Below, piece by piece: positions 1-6,050 of a DNA stretch of 23,760 nt; position 1 is the first letter of the stretch; each line of letters opens with the position of its first letter. The notes beneath the pieces were generated by a model that was not told where the DNA came from, did no database searches, and saw nothing but the letters and a program-made list of their open reading frames with translations. A program made the position numbers and the translations under genes. The stretch lies in NCBI GenBank assembly GCA_002309855.1, contig DBYD01000062.1:1-23760 (forward strand), given 5' to 3'. This stretch comes from Bacteroidales bacterium UBA1195. Lineage in GTDB: Bacteria > Bacteroidota > Bacteroidia > Bacteroidales > WCHB1-69.

Positions 1-50
1 TTTTTATCTATTTTTAGAGGTGTCCTATACTTAAAACAATCAAGTGTGTG

Positions 51-152
51 ATGGATTTCATGAATGGTCTAATGGATGAACTCTATATGAGAGCTCATGA
101 GGATAGAGAAAAGAGCACACAGAAACTACGTGGTCTTTTTGATGAATATTAA
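51..152 (+). CDS. Small unassigned ORF, possible gene remnant
   Basis: A 33-codon frame begins MDFMNGLMDELY and ends in LRGLFDEY. The frame is open from position 18, after a TAG at 15-17, and has no ATG before 51. The peptide is acidic and probably helical. I do not recognise a family. Its last 11 bases overlap the start of another small ORF (142-246), an arrangement seen in compact accessory genes. It lies beside a transposase remnant, so it may be a truncated piece of a mobile-element or plasmid gene. It is reported as a possible coding remnant only. Confidence 0.25.
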   Translation: MDFMNGLMDELYMRAHEDREKSTQKLRGLFDEY

Positions 153-246
153 AGATGTCATAAACCAACCAAACTATCCAATTGAACTTAAAAACATAAT
201 TATTAATATGATTGAAAAAAAGAAAGTCTGCGCTAGAATTGAATAA
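142..246 (+). CDS. Small unassigned ORF overlapping the previous one
   Basis: This 34-codon frame starts MNIKDVINQPNYPIELKN and ends in KKKVCARIE. Its ATG lies inside the last codons of the 51-152 frame (11-base overlap), which would allow translational coupling. The lysine-rich tail and lack of hydrophobic segments suggest a small soluble protein. No family is recognised. It may be a genuine small gene or chance coding in an AT-rich accessory stretch. Confidence 0.2.
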   Translation: MNIKDVINQPNYPIELKNIIINMIEKKKVCARIE

Positions 247-289
247 TAACCTATTCTATTGTAGTGATAAAAAACCATCCTTACTTTGA

Positions 290-514
290 CCTGGCTTTGA
301 CAATGATGCGCACTACACAAAATTCAGGTCAATCAACGGTCAGATTGCCTTCGTATCACATGACCCAGTCAATGGCTTGACCGCACAGCAGCTTGATTTC
401 CGAAAGGTCCGAAAATGTGTCGAAACTCCTCACCTGACAGAACTATCCGCCGCTCTTGTCAATGACCACGAAACTGGTCGTGCCACTCCTGTTAACCTTC
501 CTGCGCACAAACAT
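290..514 (-). pseudogene. Degenerate IS1634-type (IS4-like DDE) transposase, N-terminal remnant
   Basis: Read on the minus strand from an ATG at 512-514, the frame begins MFVRRKVNRSGTTSFVVIDK. This closely resembles the conserved start of IS1634-family transposases (MFVRxKxNRSGTxSVVVxxKS...GK). In-frame stops break it at 443-445 (TAG), 356-358 (TGA) and 329-331 (TGA), yet the residues between them still read like the family (SDLSEIKLLCGQAIDW). Nothing resembling the catalytic DDE region follows, so only an eroded 5' end remains. The family call is from memory of the motif. A plus-strand ORF over the same bases (377-598) is its shadow. The rest of 1-660 shows no other convincing gene. Confidence 0.55.
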
Positions 515-660
515 GCCAAAAAGATAGTTAATTTTGGAAGCGAGGCACCCAAGGCATCGAGATCGTTTTCGATATTATTGTTTTACATAAAGTTATAGCG
601 ATACAAAAAATGGCTGTTAAAGTCATGTATCTCACCAATAATATATTTGTCTCATTATTT

Positions 661-1044
661 TTAATTCCATCTTTTTAGTTCATCTGTTCTAGTACGCAGT
701 CTATCTCCATCCTTAATAAGAGTGATATGGTTTTCTATTATTATTTTATCGTTTTTAATTGTATATTTGCGAGTTATTGTGTCCGAATAATACCACCCCC
801 TATGATTCACAAATTCATATCTTCCTTGTTGTCCTTCCCAAGTACTTGTATAAATGTATTGAATAACATGCTCTTCATCAACAAACTCTAAAACATTAAG
901 AAAAATCTCTATATCACCTAAATCTTCCCCCTCTCCTTTCCACATTCCTAATATTTCATTATAAGTATCCGCTTTATCACATGAAACTATAAAAAATGAT
1001 ATTGACAAACAAAGGATAAATACAATCTTCTTAATAAACTCCAT
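661..1044 (-). CDS. Predicted lipoprotein of unknown function
   Basis: The 127-residue protein has a typical lipoprotein signal: basic start MEFIKK, a hydrophobic core and a lipobox ending at Cys22 (FIVSC). It is therefore expected in the outer or inner membrane after lipidation. The mature part alternates polar and aromatic residues (GMWKGEGEDLG, RYEFVNHRGWYY, KYTIKNDKIIIENH). This suggests a small beta-rich lipocalin-like fold, but no family is recognised. The start is preceded by purine-rich GGGAGGAGGA placed almost against the ATG, too close for an ideal Shine-Dalgarno. It lies 38 bp downstream of the 1083-2519 gene on the same strand and is probably the last gene of that cluster. AT-rich composition suggests accessory origin. 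Confidence 0.7.
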   Translation of the reverse strand: MEFIKKIVFILCLSISFFIVSCDKADTYNEILGMWKGEGEDLGDIEIFLNVLEFVDEEHVIQYIYTSTWEGQQGRYEFVNHRGWYYSDTITRKYTIKNDKIIIENHITLIKDGDRLRTRTDELKRWN

Positions 1045-1082
1045 TCCTCCTCCCTAATCCGTGTCGGGCGCAACTGTTATTA

Positions 1083-2519
1083 TTAGAACTTTACATCTTG
1101 AACCAATCTAAATATAGCATTACGGTCATTTACCTTTCTTTTTTCAGAAAAAAATTCAAATCCAAATCCTCCACTTACGCTACCTATAATCAATCTATGA
1201 ATATCATAAATTGTATTGCCTGAATCATATTTTGTTTCACATTTTAGCCAATATACCTCACTATAATTATCTAGCATAGGGAAAAAAACAGCCCCCAAAC
1301 CTTCTAATTCATTCCATTGATCTTTCGTAAAGGAAAACACTAACTTTACATTATGGTTAAATTCAGTTGCTCCTATGCAATGGTAATTGTATGCACCGTT
1401 AATCGCTGTGATTTCAGCATATCCACTTGGTGCTATCCAATTATCTGGCAACAAAATGAAACCATATACACCATTAACAAATGCTGTAATCATTCTTTGT
1501 GGATTAAACAGGTATTCAGCTTCTTCTTGAGTTAACAATCGCCAATTCCCCTTAATATTGATATTCCTATATGACATTACCTGATTGTTATTTATATCAT
1601 ATTGATTCTCGGCAAAATAAAAGGAGTCACTTATAACTTGCATGTTTCCCGGTGCAATCCTCACATAACTCGTATCACTTACCTTAAAAATGCCATAAGT
1701 GTTGTAGTTGTCTGATTTTATTGACAATATTTGCTGTGCGCCATACGCTGTACCATAGCGGCTGGTGGCAAACGCACGCACGTAATAAGTCACGCTGTCC
1801 TGCAAACCGGTGATTGCACCGGAAAATTCACCCTTTCCGTTTCCCAACAGAACGTAATTGTCCGAAATAGTCGGATTAGGTTTCGTCCCATAGCAAAATC
1901 CCCGTGACATTATCAGCTCGCCACCATCGGAAAGCACCTTTCCGCTTACCTTCGCATAATGCCTATAAACCACCGCAGAATCCGTAACCACCACAGGGGC
2001 ACCTATTCTACTCGTGTCCACACTCGGAAATAACGCCAAAAGTGAATCCACATAATCTTTCAACCGGTTATCCTGATTATCCACATAACCTTTATCCACC
2101 GCATCCTTCACACTGCCGGCCTTTTCCGCATATAGCGCATACGGCACGCTCAACAACTGCTGCACGGAAACCAGCGAAAGGTTGTTGCCGCCGTTAGGAT
2201 CCACCTCCGTTTTCAGGAAAAACGGCCCATGCTGCCAATCTATGGCGGAGAAGGACCCGTTCACTGGGAAACCGTCTCCGATTTGCAGCGTAATTAATCC
2301 GTTAGGATTGCTTTTGACCGAATGTGTCTCCGTGTACATCACCGTTCCAGATTCCGAACCCTGCAAGATGCTGACACGAACGCTCACCTTCTGACTGGCT
2401 GTCGCAGAACCGTCATTGTTCCTAATGACCGCCTGATAACTGAAATGCTGCGGCACCTGCGCCCACAGCGTAATGATGCCGAACAACAAACTGATACCTA
2501 AAACAAATGCTCTCTTCAT
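1083..2519 (-). CDS. Secreted modular protein with FSYQAVIRN N-terminus and FN3-like domain
   Basis: The 478-residue protein opens with a signal peptide (MKRAFVLGISLLFGIITLWAQ). The PQHFSYQAVIRN motif that follows marks a widespread family of Bacteroidetes exported proteins. Residues 1-140 are the conserved N-terminal module, ending in LLSVPYALYAEKAG. A short predicted coiled coil follows (KGYVDNQDNRLKDYVDSLL). Residues about 173-268 look like a fibronectin-III-like domain (RGFCYGTKPNPTISD, TYYVRAFATSRYGTAYG). The last 200 residues contain NWRLLTQEEAEYLF, GFILLPDNW and GAVFFP, typical of a C-terminal domain found in Bacteroidales surface proteins and close to the FISUMP type. No T9SS sorting tail is present. 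The start lies 2 bp after the upstream 156-residue gene, so the two are co-transcribed. Function unknown; surface structure or adhesion is an inference. Confidence 0.8.
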   Translation of the reverse strand: MKRAFVLGISLLFGIITLWAQVPQHFSYQAVIRNNDGSATASQKVSVRVSILQGSESGTVMYTETHSVKSNPNGLITLQIGDGFPVNGSFSAIDWQHGPFFLKTEVDPNGGNNLSLVSVQQLLSVPYALYAEKAGSVKDAVDKGYVDNQDNRLKDYVDSLLALFPSVDTSRIGAPVVVTDSAVVYRHYAKVSGKVLSDGGELIMSRGFCYGTKPNPTISDNYVLLGNGKGEFSGAITGLQDSVTYYVRAFATSRYGTAYGAQQILSIKSDNYNTYGIFKVSDTSYVRIAPGNMQVISDSFYFAENQYDINNNQVMSYRNINIKGNWRLLTQEEAEYLFNPQRMITAFVNGVYGFILLPDNWIAPSGYAEITAINGAYNYHCIGATEFNHNVKLVFSFTKDQWNELEGLGAVFFPMLDNYSEVYWLKCETKYDSGNTIYDIHRLIIGSVSGGFGFEFFSEKRKVNDRNAIFRLVQDVKF

Positions 2520-2521
2520 GC

Positions 2522-2992
2522 TTATTTTGATTTTACAATTTGGAACTTTCTTTCCTTACCTTCTTTATTGGAAACTTTTACAATATACACACCGGCAGCC
2601 ATATCACACAAGGAAACCGTTGTCGAACAACTGAAACTTCCGCCACATACCCGTGCACCAGCTGTCGTGAACATCACATAATACAACTCATCCTCCGAAT
2701 CGCTTTGGATACGGATGAAATCCGACGATGGATTGGGCGAAATAATGATTTTGCACGGTAAAAAATTCGCTTCCGCAATATAGTCCTCTTTAACAAACAG
2801 CCCTTGTTGCACCCCTTCGGAAAGAGAATGACTGTTATTTCTTGCCTGCATTATAGCCACCTGTCCGACCGTGTAACTCAATGTGTGGGTATTCCCCTTC
2901 ACGTCACCGCCCAATGTTGCAACTGTCTGCTGAGCCTTGAGGGAAGGCAAGGCAAAAACGATGGCACCGGACAAAAATAAAATTTTATACAT
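2522..2992 (-). CDS. Small exported protein with T9SS type A sorting domain
   Basis: The 156-residue protein starts with a signal peptide (MYKILFLSGAIVFALPSLKAQ). A short region follows (TLSYTVGQVAI, SLSEGVQQGLFV), a pattern common in Bacteroidetes proteins that are little more than a linker plus sorting domain. From about residue 83 it carries a T9SS C-terminal domain: IISPNPSSDFIRI at its start, then AAGVYIVKVSNKEGKERKFQIVKSK at the end (pieces seen separately). Such domains direct secretion through the Por system and often attachment to the surface. It is first in a minus-strand cluster with the 478-residue protein (2-bp gap) and the lipoprotein. A TAATTTTG box at 3033-3040 probably drives the cluster. 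Confidence 0.8.
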   Translation of the reverse strand: MYKILFLSGAIVFALPSLKAQQTVATLGGDVKGNTHTLSYTVGQVAIMQARNNSHSLSEGVQQGLFVKEDYIAEANFLPCKIIISPNPSSDFIRIQSDSEDELYYVMFTTAGARVCGGSFSCSTTVSLCDMAAGVYIVKVSNKEGKERKFQIVKSK

Positions 2993-3032
2993 ATATGTAT
3001 TTCAATAAATTAAACCAATCTTGAAAATCCTG

Positions 3033-3040
3033 CAAAATTA
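3033..3040 (-). promoter_or_regulatory. Candidate -7 promoter box (TAATTTTG) for the 2992-661 cluster
   Basis: An exact match to the Bacteroidetes TAnnTTTG box lies about 40 bp upstream of the 156-residue gene's start codon on the minus strand. No convincing -33 TTG is seen at the usual distance, so the call rests on the box and its position. Confidence 0.45.
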
Positions 3041-3110
3041 CCACTCCCCCATTTATAACCACCTTTTTCCCAATGGCCAATGTTTCCACTCATAGTGGCC
3101 GATTGTGCCA

Positions 3111-3338
3111 CTATTCCACCCATGCGGAGAGGTCGTGCATAAAGTTGTGGCCAAGTATTCGAGAAACACGTATCAGCATCGCGACATCCCAGTTCGGCTT
3201 TTTGAGCAGTTTGTACATGTTGCTCTTGTCACAGGGGATTTGGCGGGCGAGCCACTCTACTTTGCGCCCCTGCCGCTCCAGCTCCGCAGCCACCATCTTC
3301 CCGATGTCCAATCCTTGTATCTGCTCCTTTTCCGACAT
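3111..3338 (-). CDS. Small XRE-type helix-turn-helix DNA-binding protein
   Basis: The 75-residue protein is nearly all one helix-turn-helix domain. The segment VEWLARQIPCDKSNMYKLLKKPNWDVAMLIRVSRIL has the Cro/CI pattern: a first helix, then DKSNMYKLL as the recognition helix (read here as pieces of one segment). It lacks a sensor or dimerisation extension and resembles the small XRE proteins common in Bacteroidetes. It probably represses or activates nearby or mobile genes; the target is unknown. The ATG at 3336-3338 is directly preceded by six T residues and a GC-rich stem, with no ribosome binding site in between. This is unusual and tied to the leader described at 3339-3477. It is transcribed away from the broken toxin-antitoxin pair. 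Confidence 0.7.
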   Translation of the reverse strand: MSEKEQIQGLDIGKMVAAELERQGRKVEWLARQIPCDKSNMYKLLKKPNWDVAMLIRVSRILGHNFMHDLSAWVE

Positions 3339-3477
3339 AAAAAATCCGTGAACTTAGTTTGTTCAGTACTGAGGTTCTCGACTACCTATTCCTACGAACA
3401 AGAAAGCTCACGGAAAAACCATGAGCGCTTCTCCTTCCTTGTGTAGGAATAGTTGAAATTGTCGAGATTTCAGTACT
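3339..3477 (-). promoter_or_regulatory. Attenuator-like leader with alternative hairpins upstream of the XRE gene
   Basis: Two competing structures can be drawn on the minus-strand RNA. Structure A is a long hairpin. Its arms are 3470-3477 with 3365-3372 (8 bp), 3461-3467 with 3376-3382 (7 bp), 3443-3452 with 3386-3395 (10 bp), 3438-3442 with 3398-3402 (5 bp) and 3419-3426 with 3406-3413 (8 bp, one G-U), closed by a UUUUU loop. Structure B pairs 3404-3413 with 3346-3355 (10 bp, one G-U) and 3396-3401 with 3359-3364 (6 bp). It is followed by A and six U residues that touch the XRE start codon, so it looks like an intrinsic terminator or an initiation block. Both structures need 3406-3413. The G-U pairs exist only on the minus strand, which supports that RNA as the functional one. 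Confidence 0.55.
3408..3422 (-). CDS. Putative four-residue leader peptide MVFP
   Basis: Within the leader, ATG GTT TTT CCG TGA (minus strand, 3422 down to 3408) is preceded, 8 nt upstream, by AAGGAAGGAG (3431-3440). That is the strongest Shine-Dalgarno-like sequence seen in the window, in a genome where such sites are rare. The stop codon lies inside the stem strand that both alternative hairpins need. A ribosome paused or terminating here would cover 3396-3413 and block the terminator-like hairpin next to the XRE start. Very short leader peptides are known to control tetQ in the Bacteroides element CTnDOT; the parallel here is inference. Too short to prove by coding statistics. Confidence 0.4.
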   Translation of the reverse strand: MVFP

Positions 3478-3479
3478 AC

Positions 3480-3487
3480 CAAAGAAA
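3480..3487 (-). promoter_or_regulatory. Weak candidate -7 box (TTTCTTTG) for the XRE leader
   Basis: One mismatch from TAnnTTTG. A start about 7 nt downstream would begin the transcript at the outer arm of the leader hairpin and give a leader of roughly 135 nt. No -33 element is visible. The neighbouring AAAAGCG-AAAA-CGCTTTT hairpin (3485-3502) overlaps it. The AT-rich stretch 3505-3631 shows no gene. Confidence 0.2.
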
Positions 3488-3631
3488 AGCGAAAACGCTT
3501 TTTTATTTATCTATATCTTTTATTAATACTCTAAATATCTGTTTCTTATATTTTGTATTTGTTAACTTGACGTAATTAATATATTCTGTTTCAATTTGCA
3601 AATTACACTTTACCTTTGCTATCCTCTATTT

Positions 3632-3862
3632 CTATAACTTCTGCATCCTCTGCTGGCAAAAGATAGTCTGAAGCCCGTTCGTGGGAAATGTCTTATAGCT
3701 TTTGCCGTCAGCAGCTGGCAGTTTCAGTTGCTTACAAATTGTAAGCAACTCATCAAAAACCTTCCTCTCGCCGACATAGTCATTGATGCTTTTAATACAT
3801 GTCTGTATGTCAAATAAATATTTTAATATCCGCTTATCCATAAATCCTAAATTTTGTCGCAT
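3632..3862 (-). pseudogene. Truncated HepT-like HEPN protein fused to foreign sequence
   Basis: The natural start is probably the internal ATG at 3839-3841, giving MDKRILKYLFDIQTCIKSIN. This is the start of HepT/DUF86 HEPN toxins, and it overlaps the stop of the preceding MntA gene by 8 bp (ATGGATAA), the usual coupling for this pair. After about 31 matching residues (GERKVFDE) the sequence changes to LLTICKQLKLPAADGKSYKT. This resembles an internal piece of Bro/KilA-type phage antirepressors; the resemblance is from memory. The frame then ends in unrelated residues and stops. HepT proteins are usually near 110-120 residues with a C-terminal RX4-6H catalytic motif, which is absent here. It should be inactive as an RNase or as an AMPylation target. 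A 25-bp palindrome (3726-3750) sits at the junction. Confidence 0.6.
3726..3750. repeat. 25-bp perfect palindrome with 12-bp arms
   Basis: AGTTGCTTACAA and TTGTAAGCAACT flank a single central A with no mismatch. It lies at the point where HepT similarity ends. It could be an operator-like dyad carried in with the foreign fragment, a recombination junction, or part of a small hairpin. It lies inside the truncated reading frame. Confidence 0.6.
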
Positions 3863-4154
3863 TGAGTTCCTGAATAAAGTAGGGATTCTTTAAAACGTCC
3901 TCATTAACAAGGTCAACATCCCTTTCTAAATTATCCTCCAATGCAAACCGCAAATCCCAAATGTTGTCACCAAACGCCAGCGGATTATCAAAAGGCTCGT
4001 ATTGCACCAGAATATCCACATCGCTCTCCCTGTTGAAACGGTCGGTCAGCACCGAGCCGAAAAGATAGGCTGTTTTCACCCGATGCTCCTTCAAAATCCG
4101 GATGACATTCGGGAGGTATGGCATAAAATCCGGGTGTACTGTGTTAACATTCAT
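3834..4154 (-). CDS. mntA: MntA-type minimal nucleotidyltransferase (antitoxin of HepT/MntA)
   Basis: The 106-residue protein carries the nucleotidyltransferase signature GS-X10-DXD: GSVLTDRFNRESDVD, followed by ILVQYEP. This is characteristic of the small MNT proteins that AMPylate and neutralise HepT HEPN toxins. Length is normal for the family, and the C-terminus NATKFRIYG is intact. It is followed by the HepT start with an 8-bp overlap. Because that partner is truncated, this antitoxin appears orphaned. If still expressed it might act on other HEPN proteins in the cell or be decaying. Its start ATG (4152-4154) has no ribosome binding site, as is usual in Bacteroidetes. Identification is secure at family level. 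Confidence 0.8.
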   Translation of the reverse strand: MNVNTVHPDFMPYLPNVIRILKEHRVKTAYLFGSVLTDRFNRESDVDILVQYEPFDNPLAFGDNIWDLRFALEDNLERDVDLVNEDVLKNPYFIQELNATKFRIYG

Positions 4155-4258
4155 TTATATGTTTTGGTTTTAAGTTGGTTAAAAATCCATTGAAAATAAC
4201 GTAACCCTTCATACATTATTGCGCGTTCTGACACTAAAAATGGATGACAGATCAATTG

Positions 4259-4975
4259 TTACCGCAGCACCTCCTTCAGCACCTTGTGCGACTGGATGCC
4301 GGAAACCGCCGTCGTGACATGGCGGGAATAATAGGCCAGCAGGCACTCAAGCATCGGGGCGCGGAACGGGGCCGGAAGCACCTCCGCAGCCGTATCCGGG
4401 AAACGCAAATCCTCCGTCCAGCGGGGGATCCAGGCGGAAAGCGCAGCCTCCGCATCACTCTTCACCGGCATGAACCGCGCCGTCTCCACATTGAAAAAAG
4501 GTGTATCCTCCGAATAGTTGTTTACAGGGGTGCAACCCAGATAATGGGTCATGCGCCATAGGAATCGCAGATGGAAATCGGGAACAAAAGGCTTCTCCTC
4601 AAAACGCCGCAGCGATTCCTCCACATAATCGAACAGCTCCGCATCGGGAGGCGCCGACTGCAAAATCCTGTACAGCGCCTCATTCAGGAACATCCGGACA
4701 GCGGATTTCAGATAATCGAAGGAGCGCATGCCTGGCGCATGCTCCAACTCCACCGATTTCAAATAGTCCATTGTCCCGTTCCGGCAGCGTTCCGCCTTCA
4801 GATCCACCACAGCAAGCGGCTGCATTTTCACCCATTGGCCCCTCTTCTCCCTTTTTAGCGAGGTATAGGTCAGGAAGGAGCGCATCCCCTCAGCCGTGGT
4901 ATAGACATGGAAAACCGCCTTGTTGTCGGCAATGGGCGTTTTGTGCAGCACGATGCCTTTCGTCCGGTACATCAT
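4259..4975 (-). CDS. recO: DNA repair protein RecO
   Basis: The 238-residue protein matches RecO in length and layout. The N-terminal OB-fold starts MMYRTKGIVLHKTPIADNKA (KGIVL is typical), followed by an alpha-helical C-terminal region with RFLWRMTHYLGCTP. RecO works with RecF and RecR to load RecA onto SSB-coated single-stranded DNA and anneals complementary strands. The Bacteroidetes form lacks an obvious zinc-binding cysteine set, which fits what is seen here. It overlaps the end of rdgB by 4 bp (start codon within 4973-4975, rdgB stop at 4972-4974), so it is translated from the same mRNA. It marks the change from the AT-rich left part to GC-richer core genes. No terminator is evident after its stop. 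Confidence 0.9.
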   Translation of the reverse strand: MMYRTKGIVLHKTPIADNKAVFHVYTTAEGMRSFLTYTSLKREKRGQWVKMQPLAVVDLKAERCRNGTMDYLKSVELEHAPGMRSFDYLKSAVRMFLNEALYRILQSAPPDAELFDYVEESLRRFEEKPFVPDFHLRFLWRMTHYLGCTPVNNYSEDTPFFNVETARFMPVKSDAEAALSAWIPRWTEDLRFPDTAAEVLPAPFRAPMLECLLAYYSRHVTTAVSGIQSHKVLKEVLR

Positions 4976-5559
4976 AGACGCTCCAGAAATCCTACCATTT
5001 GGGCCATTGCCCTTCCGCGGTGGCTGATACGGTTTTTCTCCGAAGCATCCATCTCGGCAAAGGTCTGGCCATACCCTTCGGGCAGGAAAATGGGGTCATA
5101 CCCGAAACCCTCCACGCCGTGGCGTTCCAGTGTCATAAGCCCCTCCACCTTGCCCTCGAAAAAGTAGGTGCGCCCATCCAATATCAGGGCGACGACCGTG
5201 CGGAAACGGGCCGTGCGCTGCGCCAAAGGGACATTCTCCAGCTCCGCCAGCACCTTGCGGACATTGTCGTCAAAACTGCACCCCTCCCCGGCATATCGTG
5301 CCGAATATACCCCGGGGCGTCCGTCCAACGCATCGATTTCCAGGCCGGTGTCATCGGCGAAACAGTTGCAATGGTAACGCTCATGCACAAACTGCGCCTT
5401 CTGCAGCGCATTGCCCTGCAGCGTGTCTGCGGTTTCGGGGATATCCTCATCACATCCCAAATCCGAAAGGGAGCGGACATGGATACCGGCAGGCAGCATC
5501 GCCTGCACTTCGGAAACTTTGTGCCGGTTATGGGTGGCAAATATCAGATCCATCTTCAT
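4972..5559 (-). CDS. rdgB: RdgB/HAM1-type non-canonical purine NTP pyrophosphatase
   Basis: This 195-residue protein hydrolyses dITP, ITP and XTP to monophosphates, removing deaminated purines from the nucleotide pool. The substrate-binding motif TxNxxK is at residues 9-14 (FATHNRHK). The catalytic acidic stretch FADDTGLEIDALDGRPGVYS lies around residues 68-85. The conserved FGYDPIF and SHRGRA motifs are near the end. Length is typical. Two starts are possible, MKMD at 5557-5559 or the second Met at 5551-5553. The first is used here because a TATCTTTG box (5579-5586) would place the transcript start just upstream. It forms an operon with recO. Confidence 0.92.
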   Translation of the reverse strand: MKMDLIFATHNRHKVSEVQAMLPAGIHVRSLSDLGCDEDIPETADTLQGNALQKAQFVHERYHCNCFADDTGLEIDALDGRPGVYSARYAGEGCSFDDNVRKVLAELENVPLAQRTARFRTVVALILDGRTYFFEGKVEGLMTLERHGVEGFGYDPIFLPEGYGQTFAEMDASEKNRISHRGRAMAQMVGFLERL

Positions 5560-5578
5560 TACGCTTTAAAAAACGCTG

Positions 5579-5586
5579 CAAAGATA
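5579..5586 (-). promoter_or_regulatory. Candidate -7 promoter box (TATCTTTG) for rdgB-recO
   Basis: Exact TAnnTTTG match about 20 bp upstream of the rdgB start, in the 47-bp gap after nrdG. A TTG lies upstream but closer than the usual -33 spacing. It would let rdgB-recO be transcribed apart from nrdDG. Confidence 0.5.
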
Positions 5587-5606
5587 GTTGAAATCCCCCA
5601 ACGATT

Positions 5607-6050
5607 TCACGCGAAACGCATAATTTTTTTCCGCTCCGCACCCTCTATCCTGTACAGGTGCTGGTTGGTGCCGGGCGACTTCAGACCGCCACGCTCTCGG
5701 AGATAGGGGCCTGTCTTCACGAAATCGAACAGTTCAAGCCTCTTCGGAAAATCATACTGTCCGGAATACCAGGCCGTTTTTACACGATAATGTTGGCGCA
5801 GGTGTGCAGCCAGCCGCTCCAGTTCCGCCATCTGCCCGTCGCCGCCCATAAAGCAGAAACAGGTGATCTGCGTCCCGTAACGCGCCATCAGACGGTCAAT
5901 CTCCCCCTCCGTCAGCGGTATGCCAGTGTCCTCCCAAAGATGGGGGCTGTGACATCCCTGACAACGGTTCGGGCAGTTGGTGATGTTGACCGCCAACGTC
6001 ACCTCGTCAGGAATCTCCTGAAAGACAATATCGTAATTATAATACTTCAT
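5607..6050 (-). CDS. nrdG: Anaerobic ribonucleotide reductase activating enzyme NrdG
   Basis: The 147-residue radical SAM enzyme uses S-adenosylmethionine and an electron to create the glycyl radical on NrdD. The iron-sulfur motif CX3CX2C is C26-PNR-C30-QG-C33, in the typical context LAVNITNCPNRCQGCHSPHL. The remaining sequence (TCFCFMGGDGQMAELERL, VKTGPYL) fits the family, and the length is normal. Its start overlaps the end of nrdD by 14 bp, so it is translated from the nrdD transcript and shares control by the cobalamin riboswitch upstream of nrdD. Confidence 0.93.
   Translation of the reverse strand: MKYYNYDIVFQEIPDEVTLAVNITNCPNRCQGCHSPHLWEDTGIPLTEGEIDRLMARYGTQITCFCFMGGDGQMAELERLAAHLRQHYRVKTAWYSGQYDFPKRLELFDFVKTGPYLRERGGLKSPGTNQHLYRIEGAERKKIMRFA

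Noticed and set aside
377..598. 73-codon plus-strand frame starting with TTG
   Set aside because: It covers the complementary strand of the transposase remnant, has only a TTG start and matches no family.
3105..3446. Plus-strand frames over the XRE gene and leader
   Set aside because: The minus strand encodes a convincing helix-turn-helix protein and structured leader. The plus-strand frames have no domain or start signal.
3485..3504. AAAAGCG-AAAA-CGCTTTT hairpin as a terminator
   Set aside because: The stem is only 7 bp and mostly A-T. No plus-strand gene ends just before it, so it is noted only as part of the region upstream of the XRE leader.
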